Positions 22,572 to 33,372 of a stretch of DNA of 64,000 nt are shown in pieces. Each line of letters starts with the position of its first letter. The stretch's first letter is position 1. Made by a program: the position numbers and the translations under genes. Source of the DNA: Wyeomyia smithii (taxonomy: Eukaryota; Arthropoda; Insecta; Diptera; Culicidae); contig NC_073696.1 in assembly GCF_029784165.1 (NCBI RefSeq), positions 184,026,498 to 184,090,497 on the forward strand. The letters run 5' to 3'. The notes under the pieces were generated by a model, which saw nothing but the letters and a program-made list of their open reading frames with translations, ran no database searches and was not told the origin of the DNA.

Positions 22572-24595
22572 CGTGGTGACAGCGGTGGGATTTTCTGCGC
22601 CATTGAATCTTTTCTTTAATCTTCGGACGTATCTCGGAAGTCAGACGCGGTCGTAAACTCGGTCGTAGTAATCACGCTAAGGAAGCAAAAAGAAAAAGTA
22701 GTGGTTTAAATATCTGTGGTTCAGTGAAAAATGAAATAGTTTTTCGGAGTTTCAATCCAAGTAGTGCTCGCGGAGGAAAAAGAGTGTGTTATTTAAAAAA
22801 AAAAAAAAGGAAAAAAAAAAGAGAACTGAAGAAAAAGTACTTAACGATTTATCGAGGTCAGCAGCTTGGAAAGTAGTGCTGCTAGTGAAAGAGAAAAAAA
22901 AAGAAAAACGAAAATCGAGAAAAGACGTTGACAAAAAGTGTTCTCTTTTCTCGCTTTTTGCATGGAAGTGAACTGAGTTGGTGGCAAACCCAAGCGAGTG
23001 ACATTCGTATGCGGGGAAAAGGTGCTGAAGACGACTTGTAAAGTGCGATCGTTTTTTTTTCTCTCATGTAAGTGTCAGTTTCGACGTTGGCAGATATTCG
23101 ATATAGTGAATTATCGTATTAAGAAGGTGCCGAAGTTACGTAGTGGAAATTGCAGTAGAGATGTCCACGACAATGGCCGGCCCTATACCAAGGATATTCG
23201 GGTGAGAAGCACATAGTAAGAAAAATTTATGTTTAAAGATTGCAGCTGAAATTTTAACGGAAGAGTTTTTTTTTTGTATCGTTCGACGCAGTAAAATTTG
23301 TGAATTAACATCTATTGAATCTTTTTTTTAAACTGATAGAACAAAAAATTACCAAATATAAAACCATTTAGGAGCTATTGACGATAGAAGAGAACGACGG
23401 AGAGATACACATTAGGAGACATAAATGACCTTGGAGACTACATCAGGCGAACTACAATCGTAACAATTCTTCAGTGGTTCGTAATAATAACGATTTACAG
23501 GTTATCACATCTACTTGGGTCGAGAGGCCAATTTGTATAAACAATCAATTCGCGCCGCTGCTGCGCGGGTGATCTTATTTCTCAAACGGCTAACAATAAA
23601 ACTCTCGGCACGACAAGTGCACGCAAGCGATTTTCGTTCATTTGCCCACAAAATAATTAAAGTGGCAGAGCGGGAAGCAAACGGGCGCTAGCAAATCGAA
23701 TTTAAGAACGCAAACAGGTACTCGCAGAGTTGCGCACATGGAACTCACCTTGATTATTCTAAGAGAGAGTTTTAGCACACGGGTGGCTACGTCATCGTTA
23801 GCAAATATAAAGGGGCAAAGTCGCATTTCATTAATGTCCAATAAAGAGCGTGAGAGCGGTAACTACGAATTGCGCGCTCACACATTGCATTCAAAAGTTA
23901 GTCAGTTGTACTAATTGTCGGGTACGCTGTCTCTGTTTATGAATTTTGCAGTGTTATTACGATCAGCTGTGCCAGCCATGGCCAAGGTCGTATTTTGTAA
24001 GCATCAATTTTAATGGCCAATGGTAAGAACGTTTTGCTACCATACATGGCTTATCAGTAGCGGTGAATTGCTAAGAGGGTAAAAAAAAAAATGGATACAT
24101 CTATAAGCGCAACGCGCGCAGCGATGGTGACATATCCACCGGAAGAGTAAATAGTAACCGACGGCAGAGATATATAATGTTGGAAGTTTACGTTAAAATA
24201 TTATTTCATGAATAAGGAATGGCACCTTACGCCATCTAATGTAAACATTTACAATCTTTGATTAATTTAATTACACTAAATAGAAATGATTTTTTTTTTT
24301 TAAAATAATCATTTAATTACTAGGAAAACCTAAAGTTATTTATTTAATTAATGAAGATAAACGTTGAACCGTTGACACTAAATGGTTCGAAACTTGGTGT
24401 TCAGATTTTTTGATGGCGCGACGAAGAAATTAGAGTCGGTCACGCTACGTTATCACATCTGGTCAACAGAATCGTTAGTGATACCTAAGAAAAAGAGGAA
24501 GAAGGCTACATAAGCCTTTTATAGTCTTACAGTATTTATTCCGCAGTACCTTTTATTTTTTTTTTAAGAAATATATATAAAATTTTATATTAATA
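22572..24595 (+). other. Ty3/gypsy leader with primer-binding-like site
   Basis: Directly after the LTR, TGGTGACAGCGGTGGGAT (about 22574-22591) has the TGG start and position of a tRNA primer-binding site. I did not assign the tRNA. The leader is unusually long (2.0 kb), with A-rich runs near 22792-22825, and has no convincing ORF. It ends at the gag-pol ATG at 24596. Confidence 0.6.
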
Positions 24596-27500
24596 ATGGA
24601 GTACACGTTTCCAAAAGCAGATGCCATGCAGTGCATCCCAGAATTTGATGGATCACTAGACGGACTAGAAGCGTTCGTTTATCATATCGAGCATTTTGCT
24701 CGGGAGATACCAGAAGGAGTATCACACGCTCCACTGGTTTATATCATTCTATTAAAACTAAAAGGCAGAGCTGCTGCCGCAATACATAGAATTAACGCAA
24801 ATGCTTGGCCACAGGTTAAGCAGAATTTATTAAAGGAATTTGGGGATATTATACGCATCGAGGCAGTTATAAATCAAGTAGAAACATTGAAACAGGAAGC
24901 GAATGAGACCTTTCCTGATTATAAAAAGAGGATATTGAAAATTAAGGAGCAAATCGACTCCTACGAAACTAATTGTACGAAGTCATGCATGATAGTTAGT
25001 CTTCGATTACACTTTATGGCGGGTTTGTGTGACACTGTATTGAAAGAAGCTGCTCAAGGTAAACGAACATTGAAGTTAGAAGAGCTGCTGGATGACTTAG
25101 AGGATTACTACCATGAGCGTAATCACATTCTGGAAATAGAACATAGAATACAGGGCCTAGAATTGGTCGAAAGACAGCGCGATGCGCTTAGACAATTTAA
25201 TAGTAGCAGAAATATTTTTACAATAAATCACAAAGACGCTGATTATAGCAACAGCCGCCTTGGAAGAAATGAAGGTTATAATTACAAAAATAGAGATAGA
25301 ATAATTTACAAGCAAAACAATTATGACAATATATGTAGATCTAGCGACGGTAATCGATACAATTACAGTTATCGCACCGCACGTTCATGTCGGCGGAGTC
25401 AAAGGGGCTACGCCACTGGTTGGAAATATAATTATTACGGTCAAAATGGACCAACTGATAGGAGGTACAGGAATTCGTATACCCGGATGCCTCAGAAAAT
25501 GCTTATGGTAGCCAACATTAATGAAAGAAGTAGTAATTCGCGAAAAGAAGGTATTTTGGATCCTGTTGCAAAGGAATATTTTAACGAGGATTTAGCAGAA
25601 ACTTGCGAAGATGTTGACTGGCGGAGATGTACCGATGAGCCCAGCAATATAGAAATAGCCGATTGGAGGACCGCATGCAATCACATAAGAGACAACAGTG
25701 CTTGTGTGGCTAAGCGAGTATATTACGATGTCAGAGGGCACTTAATGTTAACCCTACTGGCTAAGCAGAATGTCAAATTTACGTTGAACCTGATCTTAGA
25801 TACAGGTGCATGTGCGAATATAATTAATGCACGCATTGCGAATCTTTTGAATGTACCGGTAAATACACAGGACGTAACCACTTTTGGAGGTATCGGCCAA
25901 GACATTGTGCGTACCTCAGGTACAATTATGTTGGATTTAATAGTCGGAGACTTTTTGATCCCGACGCAATTTCATATATTAGAAAATTTGCCGAGCGACG
26001 GATTAATCGGCGCAGAATTCTTAAAGAAGCATACGCTTCAAATAGGAAATAATTTTGATTACATAGTGTTCAAGAAACACGGAAACAGAAGTCCGGACGA
26101 CTTGAGTCCGTGGAGTATGCCCAAAGACGAAGTCCTTAGTCAACATGTTTATGTGGCAGCCAGAAATAGAGTTATGGTGCAGAACGAGTTGCGAGATACT
26201 AGCAACACAGCCCGCAATGAGGCTGACGTAGACAAAAACGAAATAAATAGAGAGCACCAAACATATCGAAATGAAGAGCCGAAGAACAATTTTCTTGACT
26301 CGAAGAATACTATAATGCCCGAGTTGGACCTAGACTCGAGGCTTGACTATGACCTGTTGGAGCACAAGCTGACACCAGAGTCAAAAGGAAATGCAAGAAT
26401 TGAAAAACTACGGCAAGTGCTGAATTTGGCGCACTTGCCTGATAGAGAATTCAGGACAGTGAAGAATATGGTCGAAAGCTATGCGGATATATTCTTTTTC
26501 GAGGGCGACAAGTTAACTACTACTGACGCCGCCGTACACACGATAGAAACTTCATCGGAGGTGCCTATCAATAAGCGGCAATATAGATTTCCGGAGGCCA
26601 CGAAACGGCACATTAATAAGGAAATCGATGAAATGAGGGCGCAGGGTATTATTAGACCCAGCACTAGTCCCTGGAATGCACCGGTGTTATGTGTACCAAA
26701 GAAACCGGATGCTGACGGAAATAAAAGATACAGAATTGTGGTAGACTTTAGATCATTGAACGAAGTTACCAAGCCGTTTGTATACCCAATACCTCTTATA
26801 AATGAGATATTGGATAATGTTGGAGGAGCAAAATATTTCTCCTCAATTGATTTAAAATCGGGGTTCTATCAAGTCCCGATAGACCGCCGAGATGCGGCTA
26901 AGACGGCGTTTTCCACTCCCAAAGGCCACTTCGAATTTACACGGATGCCGATGGGGCTAAAGAACAGCCCCTCAACATTCCAAAAACTTATGAATACTGT
27001 TCTCTTTGAGATATGGGACGTGAAAGCTTTTGTCTACCTCGATGACATTATAGTTTTCGGTGACACTATCACCGACCATAATGATAACTTGCGAAAAGTA
27101 TTACAAGCTTTGCGCAAACATAACTTAAAAATAGAACCATCAAAGTGTCAGTTTTTGAAAAAGGAACTGGAGTATTTGGGTCATGTCGTTAATGAAGAAG
27201 GCATAAAACCCACCAATGCAAATATTAAGGCCATTCAAAGCCTTAAGCCACCCACAAACGTAAAAGGTATAAGGTCATTTCTGGGAACAGTAAATTTTTA
27301 CGGGAAGTTTATCCCCAACATCGCGGAAAAGCGCAAGCCGCTGAATGATTTGTTGAAGAAAGACGCTAAATTTGTGTGGGGAAAAGAATGTCAGGAAGCG
27401 TTCGAATTCCTTAGAAACGCACTGATTACAGAGCCAGTTTTAGTCCGGCCAGATTATCAAGACACTTTCGTTATTACGACAGACGCTAGCAATTATGCTA

Positions 27501-28120
27501 TTGGAGCCGTCCTGTCGAATGAAAAATCCATGCACCGGCCGATCGCGTTCGCGAGTCGTGCACTTGTAGGTGCAGAGACCAGATATCATATCATAGAAAA
27601 GGAACTATTGGCGATTGTATGGGCCATAGAATACTTCAAACATTACATTTTTGGTCAAAGGTTTATCGTTTACACAGACCACAGACCACTTATAGCGATT
27701 TGGAGGCTCAAAGAGACATCACCAACGCTGACAAGATTGAGACTAAAGTTGCAGGGTTTGGAATGCAGCATCAGGTATAAACAGGGTAGCGAAAATATAG
27801 TCGCCGATTTTTTGTCACGTTTATCAGATGGGACGTGTCAGGGGCAAGAAAGTTCACCCCACAGGCAGATAGCCATGATTACGCGCCAGCAGAAACGCCT
27901 GCTAGAGCAGCAGAAGAACGCTTCGGATGATTTGAACGGCACAATACAAGATTTGAGTGCCATAGACATTGCGGACATCGCTGAGGACGAGGATGAGCAA
28001 CAACTCGTCAACATTTCATATGATGACTTTTCACAGGCATTATCAAATGAAGTGAGACGGTGGAAGTCTCGAAGAGAATATTGGACGAGAGGAATATCGA
28101 AGCTCGTCTTGTCATTTTGA
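24596..28120 (+). CDS. Ty3/gypsy gag-protease-RT-RNase H polyprotein
   Basis: This is a single 1,174-codon ORF. Residues 1 to about 230 are a capsid-like Gag domain. About 235-300 is rich in Asn, Tyr and Arg and lacks a CCHC zinc knuckle. The aspartic protease active site LDTGA has its Asp at residue 402. RT motifs include RYRIVVDFRSLN, SSIDLKSGFYQ, RMPMGLKNSPSTFQ and the catalytic YLDD at residues 814-817. RNase H starts with TTDAS (Asp 963) and includes YTDHRPL. The fusion of Gag with Pol in one frame avoids the usual gag-pol frameshift. The ORF then stops before integrase, which lies in the -1 frame and overlaps by 61 nt. Confidence 0.92.
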   Translation: MEYTFPKADAMQCIPEFDGSLDGLEAFVYHIEHFAREIPEGVSHAPLVYIILLKLKGRAAAAIHRINANAWPQVKQNLLKEFGDIIRIEAVINQVETLKQEANETFPDYKKRILKIKEQIDSYETNCTKSCMIVSLRLHFMAGLCDTVLKEAAQGKRTLKLEELLDDLEDYYHERNHILEIEHRIQGLELVERQRDALRQFNSSRNIFTINHKDADYSNSRLGRNEGYNYKNRDRIIYKQNNYDNICRSSDGNRYNYSYRTARSCRRSQRGYATGWKYNYYGQNGPTDRRYRNSYTRMPQKMLMVANINERSSNSRKEGILDPVAKEYFNEDLAETCEDVDWRRCTDEPSNIEIADWRTACNHIRDNSACVAKRVYYDVRGHLMLTLLAKQNVKFTLNLILDTGACANIINARIANLLNVPVNTQDVTTFGGIGQDIVRTSGTIMLDLIVGDFLIPTQFHILENLPSDGLIGAEFLKKHTLQIGNNFDYIVFKKHGNRSPDDLSPWSMPKDEVLSQHVYVAARNRVMVQNELRDTSNTARNEADVDKNEINREHQTYRNEEPKNNFLDSKNTIMPELDLDSRLDYDLLEHKLTPESKGNARIEKLRQVLNLAHLPDREFRTVKNMVESYADIFFFEGDKLTTTDAAVHTIETSSEVPINKRQYRFPEATKRHINKEIDEMRAQGIIRPSTSPWNAPVLCVPKKPDADGNKRYRIVVDFRSLNEVTKPFVYPIPLINEILDNVGGAKYFSSIDLKSGFYQVPIDRRDAAKTAFSTPKGHFEFTRMPMGLKNSPSTFQKLMNTVLFEIWDVKAFVYLDDIIVFGDTITDHNDNLRKVLQALRKHNLKIEPSKCQFLKKELEYLGHVVNEEGIKPTNANIKAIQSLKPPTNVKGIRSFLGTVNFYGKFIPNIAEKRKPLNDLLKKDAKFVWGKECQEAFEFLRNALITEPVLVRPDYQDTFVITTDASNYAIGAVLSNEKSMHRPIAFASRALVGAETRYHIIEKELLAIVWAIEYFKHYIFGQRFIVYTDHRPLIAIWRLKETSPTLTRLRLKLQGLECSIRYKQGSENIVADFLSRLSDGTCQGQESSPHRQIAMITRQQKRLLEQQKNASDDLNGTIQDLSAIDIADIAEDEDEQQLVNISYDDFSQALSNEVRRWKSRREYWTRGISKLVLSF

Positions 28121-29505
28121 ACAGTCGGACGGCGTACAGAGAACTTCAGACACTGTATCAGCTGTCACAAGGATTGAAAGACTACGTAGAGGATGGTGTA
28201 CTCAAATTTAAAGACAAGAAGGTGGGCGGTTTCATAGTAGACGGCAGCGAAAGTTCATTAATCGATTGCCGGAAATTTTTTTCACAATTTTTAGATAGCT
28301 TTAATAAAAGCCCCGCGGCAGTAAAGGCAGCCGGGGTCATTCACCTAATATCATTCAGAAAAATCAAGCAGCAGGAGATTCTGCAAATGATTCAGTTCCT
28401 AGCGGGTAAGCTAGAAAAACAAATAGTATTATATAATGCTAATAGCGAGCGTACAGTAATTGCGCCAGATCAAGTGGAAACAATTTTAAAGGAATTTCAC
28501 GATGCACCCTTAGGAGGGCACGTAGGAGCGCGACGAATGCGCCAAAGAATTGGCACACTTTTTACGTGGGCTACGATGAAACGGGATATCGAGAACTACG
28601 TTCGGCAGTGTGATTCCTGCCAAAAGAACAAAATTGGAAGATCAAACAAGATACCGATGCAGATCACCACAACCGCATCGGAGCCATTTGAAAAATTATA
28701 CATGGATATAGTAGTATTACCCGAGTCCGACTTAGGAAATCGTTATGGTCTGGTCATGCAAGACGACCTAACTAGATATTTAACTGTCGCACCTATGGAA
28801 AACCAAGAAAGCCAGACGGTAGCGAGGACTTTTGTAGAGAATTATATTTGCAAATTTGGCGTACCGTTGGAGTTAGTTACAGATAACGGTGCGAATTTTG
28901 TAAGCACACTCATGAAAGATGTGTGCAAAATTTTGAAAATTAAGAAAATAACGACGAGTCCGTACCACCCACAAGCAAATTTGGTGGAAAGATCTAATCG
29001 GGAGTTAAAAACTTACCTAAGGCAATTTATTGGCGGAAAACCGCACACGTGGGATAACTTACTCCCATTTTTTACGTTTCAGTATAATACTTCAGTAAAC
29101 TCATCAACGGGGTACACCCCTTTCGAATTGTTGTATGGACGTACAGCACGCATTCCCACCTCCATTTACAAGCGGAATGGAGTGGACAATTTGACATATG
29201 AAACATATACACAAGAGATGGAAAAAATATTTTTTGACCTCCACGCGAACGCACAAGCCAACCTGAAAAGGAGTAAAGAGAACCGCAAACAAATTTACGA
29301 CAGATCATCTAATGATTACAAACCCATGTGGGGTGAACAAGTATTAGTGAAGGCCGTAGCGACTGGTGCAGGCCAAAAGCTTCAGAACATATGGAGAGGA
29401 CCATATGAAGTAGTGGACATTCCAAGCGAAATGACCACAGTAATTAGAAACGGAAATCGTTTAGAAAAAGTTCATAATAACCGGCTTAAGCGTTATTATG
29501 ACTGA
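28060..29505 (+). CDS. Ty3/gypsy integrase
   Basis: This 481-codon ORF encodes the integrase part of Pol. An HHCC zinc domain has His 147 (FHDAPLGGH) and CDSC at 184-187. The catalytic triad is Asp 216 (YMDIVV), Asp 275 (TDNGANF) and Glu 310 (LVERSNRE). Only 34 residues separate the second Asp and the Glu, one fewer than the DD35E spacing usual in this family; the Gly normally following HPQAN/S is missing. A GPYEV-type C-terminal motif (WRGPYEVVDI) follows. The first about 120 residues have no assigned domain and may be the RNase H-integrase connection. Expression requires a -1 shift from the upstream ORF or independent initiation; no classical slippery heptamer is evident. Confidence 0.9.
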   Translation: MEVSKRILDERNIEARLVILNSRTAYRELQTLYQLSQGLKDYVEDGVLKFKDKKVGGFIVDGSESSLIDCRKFFSQFLDSFNKSPAAVKAAGVIHLISFRKIKQQEILQMIQFLAGKLEKQIVLYNANSERTVIAPDQVETILKEFHDAPLGGHVGARRMRQRIGTLFTWATMKRDIENYVRQCDSCQKNKIGRSNKIPMQITTTASEPFEKLYMDIVVLPESDLGNRYGLVMQDDLTRYLTVAPMENQESQTVARTFVENYICKFGVPLELVTDNGANFVSTLMKDVCKILKIKKITTSPYHPQANLVERSNRELKTYLRQFIGGKPHTWDNLLPFFTFQYNTSVNSSTGYTPFELLYGRTARIPTSIYKRNGVDNLTYETYTQEMEKIFFDLHANAQANLKRSKENRKQIYDRSSNDYKPMWGEQVLVKAVATGAGQKLQNIWRGPYEVVDIPSEMTTVIRNGNRLEKVHNNRLKRYYD

Positions 29506-32500
29506 ATATATGAACTTAAACTATGCTTTCAAGGTTAACGGACAGAATATATTTAATGAAATACGATATTGGAGGGCATGAGTTATAATAGCAAGCACCT
29601 AAAACTGTATGAAAAAGTAAGGTGGAAGTAAAATATAGGCGTGAAAAAATACGAAAAGTCGCCGAGAAAGATGAATGATTTTATTGAAGAAGCAGAACCA
29701 AACGAAAAAAATATACTGAAGTTAAGGCGTGAAGAAATAGAAAAAGTCGCCGAAAATATCAAGAGCCTTTCAATGACAGGAATCAAAAGGCGTAACAAGG
29801 TTTAAAAAAGGAAATAACGTGAAAAAATACGAAAAGTCGCCGATAGAGATATACAGCCTTTGAGGATACCGGTCAAATGGCATAACACAATTGAAAAAAT
29901 TAAAATACGAATGGAGGCGTGAGGGACGAGTAACCCAGCCGATAACAGTTAAATAAATAGAAAACTTGGGGAATTTGAATGACTAGAATGACCTGGAATG
30001 TGGTGATGGAAAATTAAAGAGTTAATAGAAATTGAAACAGCATTTGTTTGTTTTTTGTAAAATGCAAATGTAAACATGGGAAAATTATATAGTGAACAAA
30101 GACCTCATGAAAACGAGATTTGATTAATGGCTGATGGCCCAATGAGAAAAGAAAACCGATTAATGAAGTATTGGATTTTTTTTTTCTTTCTTTTTTGAAA
30201 GGGAGAAAACTTAAATGACGGAAAACAATAGAACTAGGAGAGACTTTGGACAAGAAGGCTAAACCTACCGGACAAGGAGACTGCTGACTTTAAGAGATTC
30301 AGACTATTCTAATTTTAGTTAAGGACGAGCGAATGTAGACAACGGGGGTGGTTACCCAAAATGATTGACGGGAGTGCAAATTGAGTGAGAGAAAAACAAG
30401 GGAATAACCGGCCCAGGATGATTGAGTGTGCGAGTTTTCGTTTATTTCCTAACCTTCTTATCTTTCAGGAATCTCTAAAGCGGGCGGTCGCACCTTCGGA
30501 CGGAAGGGGGAGAGGTACTATGCAGGCAACTGCATACTAAGGTGAAGTGTAAGTAAAGTAAGTATGACAGTATGACAGTAGCAAGAGACGAATCGAAACT
30601 AAATAATTACAGATTCAAAAGAGATGCAAAAGATTAAAGAATAAAGCAGATGAGAAAGTGACGGGACATTTTTAGTGCAAATAGAAGATGATATGAGGTG
30701 TTGAGAACACGCCAGTTATTAGACGAACATTGTAAATCAAGACAGAAGAAAACGATAAATATTTAATCAACGCGGTTTGTACAATGAAAAGATTTATTTA
30801 TGAATCAGACAGGAAATACTTGACAAAGGACAAGAAAAGATTAACCAATGCGGTTTGTTCGGTGAAAACATGATGAAACAAAAACAGAGAGATGAAAAAA
30901 TAATACATTGTGCGGAAACAGATTTATTTTATTGAAAACTGTTATTAGAAGAAGGAGGAAAATATTTGGAAAGAACGCAAAATGAAGAAAATATGTAACC
31001 AAAGCAAAGCTACTTGATAAAATTGAAGAAAGTTATTTGAAGAACATAAGCACATTTGATGAGGAAAAAGCTAATAATGAGCCACAAGACAAGTTAAACT
31101 GATATTTTAACGCGGAATAAAGAATAAGAAAGCCTAATACAGATAAATGGAATTGATACGTGACGCAATGATTTGTAATGTCAAACAAAAAAAAACATCG
31201 AATACCAAAGTTAGAGAATGTATGATAAAAAAAAAAGTAAACAATGCACATTTGAAATGTTATGTTCGTGAAATTGAATACTAATAAAGATGATCAACTT
31301 AGTAGGGGAAGAGAAACCAGATTATGTCATCCGAAAAGAAGAATAATACGGGCCTAGATTGTAAGCAGAAGCGTAGGGTAGAAAATAGAATGTAAGAAGC
31401 CCGTACGCGAGTGAACAGTAGTTTTAAACAGCAAGTGGAAAAAGTAACGAAACCAAAAAAGAATTGATAAAATAATGGCAAAAAATAATGCACCACTTGC
31501 TAAGTAGGGCAACTAGCATCTAAGAATTGACAACGAGACGAGTTCCTGATCATCGAAGACGACCGAGGTGATTACAACGGATGTCGAGATGGGGCATACC
31601 ATGATGCCCAGTACAGCGCGAAAAGGAAAGCAGACGGTTGCGAGGGGAGTTGAACGGCGGGTGTCTATGGTCGAGATGGAGGTAAAGCCAAACGATATTA
31701 CCAAGAGGAGACGAGCAGTATTCAGTTTTTGACCCCTGAAGAGGCCAGATGTGTAACAGAACTCAATCAAAGCGGCTCATGGTCGAACCTGAATCGAGAC
31801 TTCAGCGCGAAGACGAATACATCAAACTATGCAAAGAAGGGAGTAATAATTTGCTCCAAATATATATTACTCATAGAGAGTTATTGACTTCTACAAATAA
31901 GGATTCGAGGTCAAAGCCAAACAAGCAAAATGACGCTATAAAATTTTTGCTCGTGTTTAATCAACTATGGTCTTTACGCACTACGCTTTGAAAATGTGCA
32001 CACATGCTAGCGGGTAATTGGACACCCCTCGCAGACAGTTAAAGATGCTGAACCAAGTGACTGCATTATGCAACAGAGCCGGTGGCAATCGCTAATCATT
32101 TCGCCACACGGCGCGTAACAATACTATAAGCCAAATAAAAATACAGCCGATCTATGTCAAAGGGACACGGCTAACCCAACATTGAGGTTCAACAACAAAC
32201 TCTGAACAGTCGTAAAACAGCCAGATGTACTGCAGCCTTAATTAAAGTGCAATGGTAACCTTGGAACTATTGTAAATAACTCGATGAAGCCTTAAAGATG
32301 AGTTCGCGAGGATGACATCACAAACAACCGATGAGAACCTCTACTGCCAGACGCACCCTCCCGTTTCAAACCCCCTGTAACCCGTCGCTTGAATACGACA
32401 CCAAGCAGCGGATATCTACAAGGCGCAGCGCACCAGGCGAGCGAACATTTGTCAATTTGTTATGAAGAAAATCCATGTCTGAAAACGTTAATTTATGTAG

Positions 32501-32697
32501 AAATGATATGTATCACTATTGTAATTAATTGATTTTTACGTGCAAAGGGAAGAAGGAATATCATGAAAACGAATATGTATATAGTAGCATAAAAACGCGA
32601 AAAATATTTGTTATGAAAAACACACCTATCGGCCGTCAGAACGGACCATGTGACCATCATCTCTTCTAGATAATGGCCAACTAGGCGGGGTGGCAGA
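29506..32697 (+). other. Ty3/gypsy 3' noncoding region with short repeats
   Basis: This 3.2-kb purine-rich region between integrase and the 3' LTR has no ORF above about 80 codons on the coding strand. A 26-bp motif (GTGAAAAAATACGAAAAGTC followed by GCCGA) recurs at 29641, 29729 and 29819, spacing 88-90 bp. Another motif, CGGTTTGT preceded by AA(C/T)CAA(C/T)G, is duplicated near 30765 and 30842. Envelope genes can occupy this position in related elements, but none is recognisable. The purine tract before the LTR (about 32682-32697) is weak. Confidence 0.6.
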
Positions 32698-33368
32698 TGT
32701 GACGTCACACCCGCGCAGAAAATACCTTATGTTCCGTCACGCAGAATTTTGTCATACGGTACATTCTAGCTTAGTCAGAAAATAAAGCCTTCTGTTGAAT
32801 GAAATGAAAACAGGTAGAGTGTAAAAGCGGGACACGGCCGTCCGCCGTTGTCCCCCAAAAACAAGACCAATTGTAAAGAAAGCAGGAAAGATCTTGAAGA
32901 AAGACCGCGAACGGTTCTGCTATGCAAGCGTTGGCACTTTGTCTTCCGCGATGAATAGTCACTAAAGCCACCGAGGCATTGAATAAACAAAAAAGAACTC
33001 GACAAACGGTAGCGTCGCTCAGCGTCGCCCATGCTCACGCGCGGGTTCTTAGCGCTCACGCTAGCGCACGTGTTTTGGAGCACATGTTATAGCGCTCTCA
33101 AGTAGTTAATTGTATGTACTAAAAGTTAAGCACGAGAAAGAGACAGGCCAAGACATGCCATAGGCCAGTATAGAACAGCTAGGTATGTGGTGACCGGATC
33201 GAAGGGGAAAAGTCTCTCTCTCTGAGTTACCGGTAGGGTATATTTAAGTAGTGATGTACGAAAAATAAAGTCAGTTAGTCCACCGTTATCTTGTGTATTA
33301 ATTCCGCGCCAAAGGCGCGTACAGGGATATCTAGTAGAAGAATTCCCTGGTAGGTTATAGCCTACACA
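32698..33368 (+). repeat. 3' LTR of the Ty3/gypsy element
   Basis: Same length and termini as the 5' LTR, with about two substitutions. It is followed by the target duplication AGAT at 33369-33372 and then LINE ORF1 sequence. Confidence 0.95.
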
Positions 33369-33372
33369 AGAT

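Larger units (their letters stand above)
21901..33368 (+). mobile_element. Ty3/gypsy LTR retrotransposon, 11,468 bp, recent
   Basis: Two 671-bp LTRs (21901-22571, 32698-33368) starting TGTGACGTCAC and ending CCTACACA differ at only about two positions. A 4-bp duplication AGAT flanks the insertion (21897-21900, 33369-33372). Internal coding order is gag, protease, RT, RNase H, integrase, which identifies Ty3/gypsy rather than copia. A 2.0-kb leader precedes the coding region and 3.2 kb without a coding-strand ORF longer than about 80 codons follows it. No envelope-type gene is seen. It interrupts ORF1 of the I-like LINE in opposite orientation. Confidence 0.93.

Noticed and set aside
22752..23067. 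Small ORFs in the Ty3/gypsy leader
   Set aside because: Low-complexity Lys or Phe/Ser frames produced by A-rich runs; no evidence of translation.
29506..32697. Envelope-like third ORF of the Ty3/gypsy element
   Set aside because: No open frame above about 80 codons on the coding strand and no signal peptide or membrane segment; no envelope is supported.
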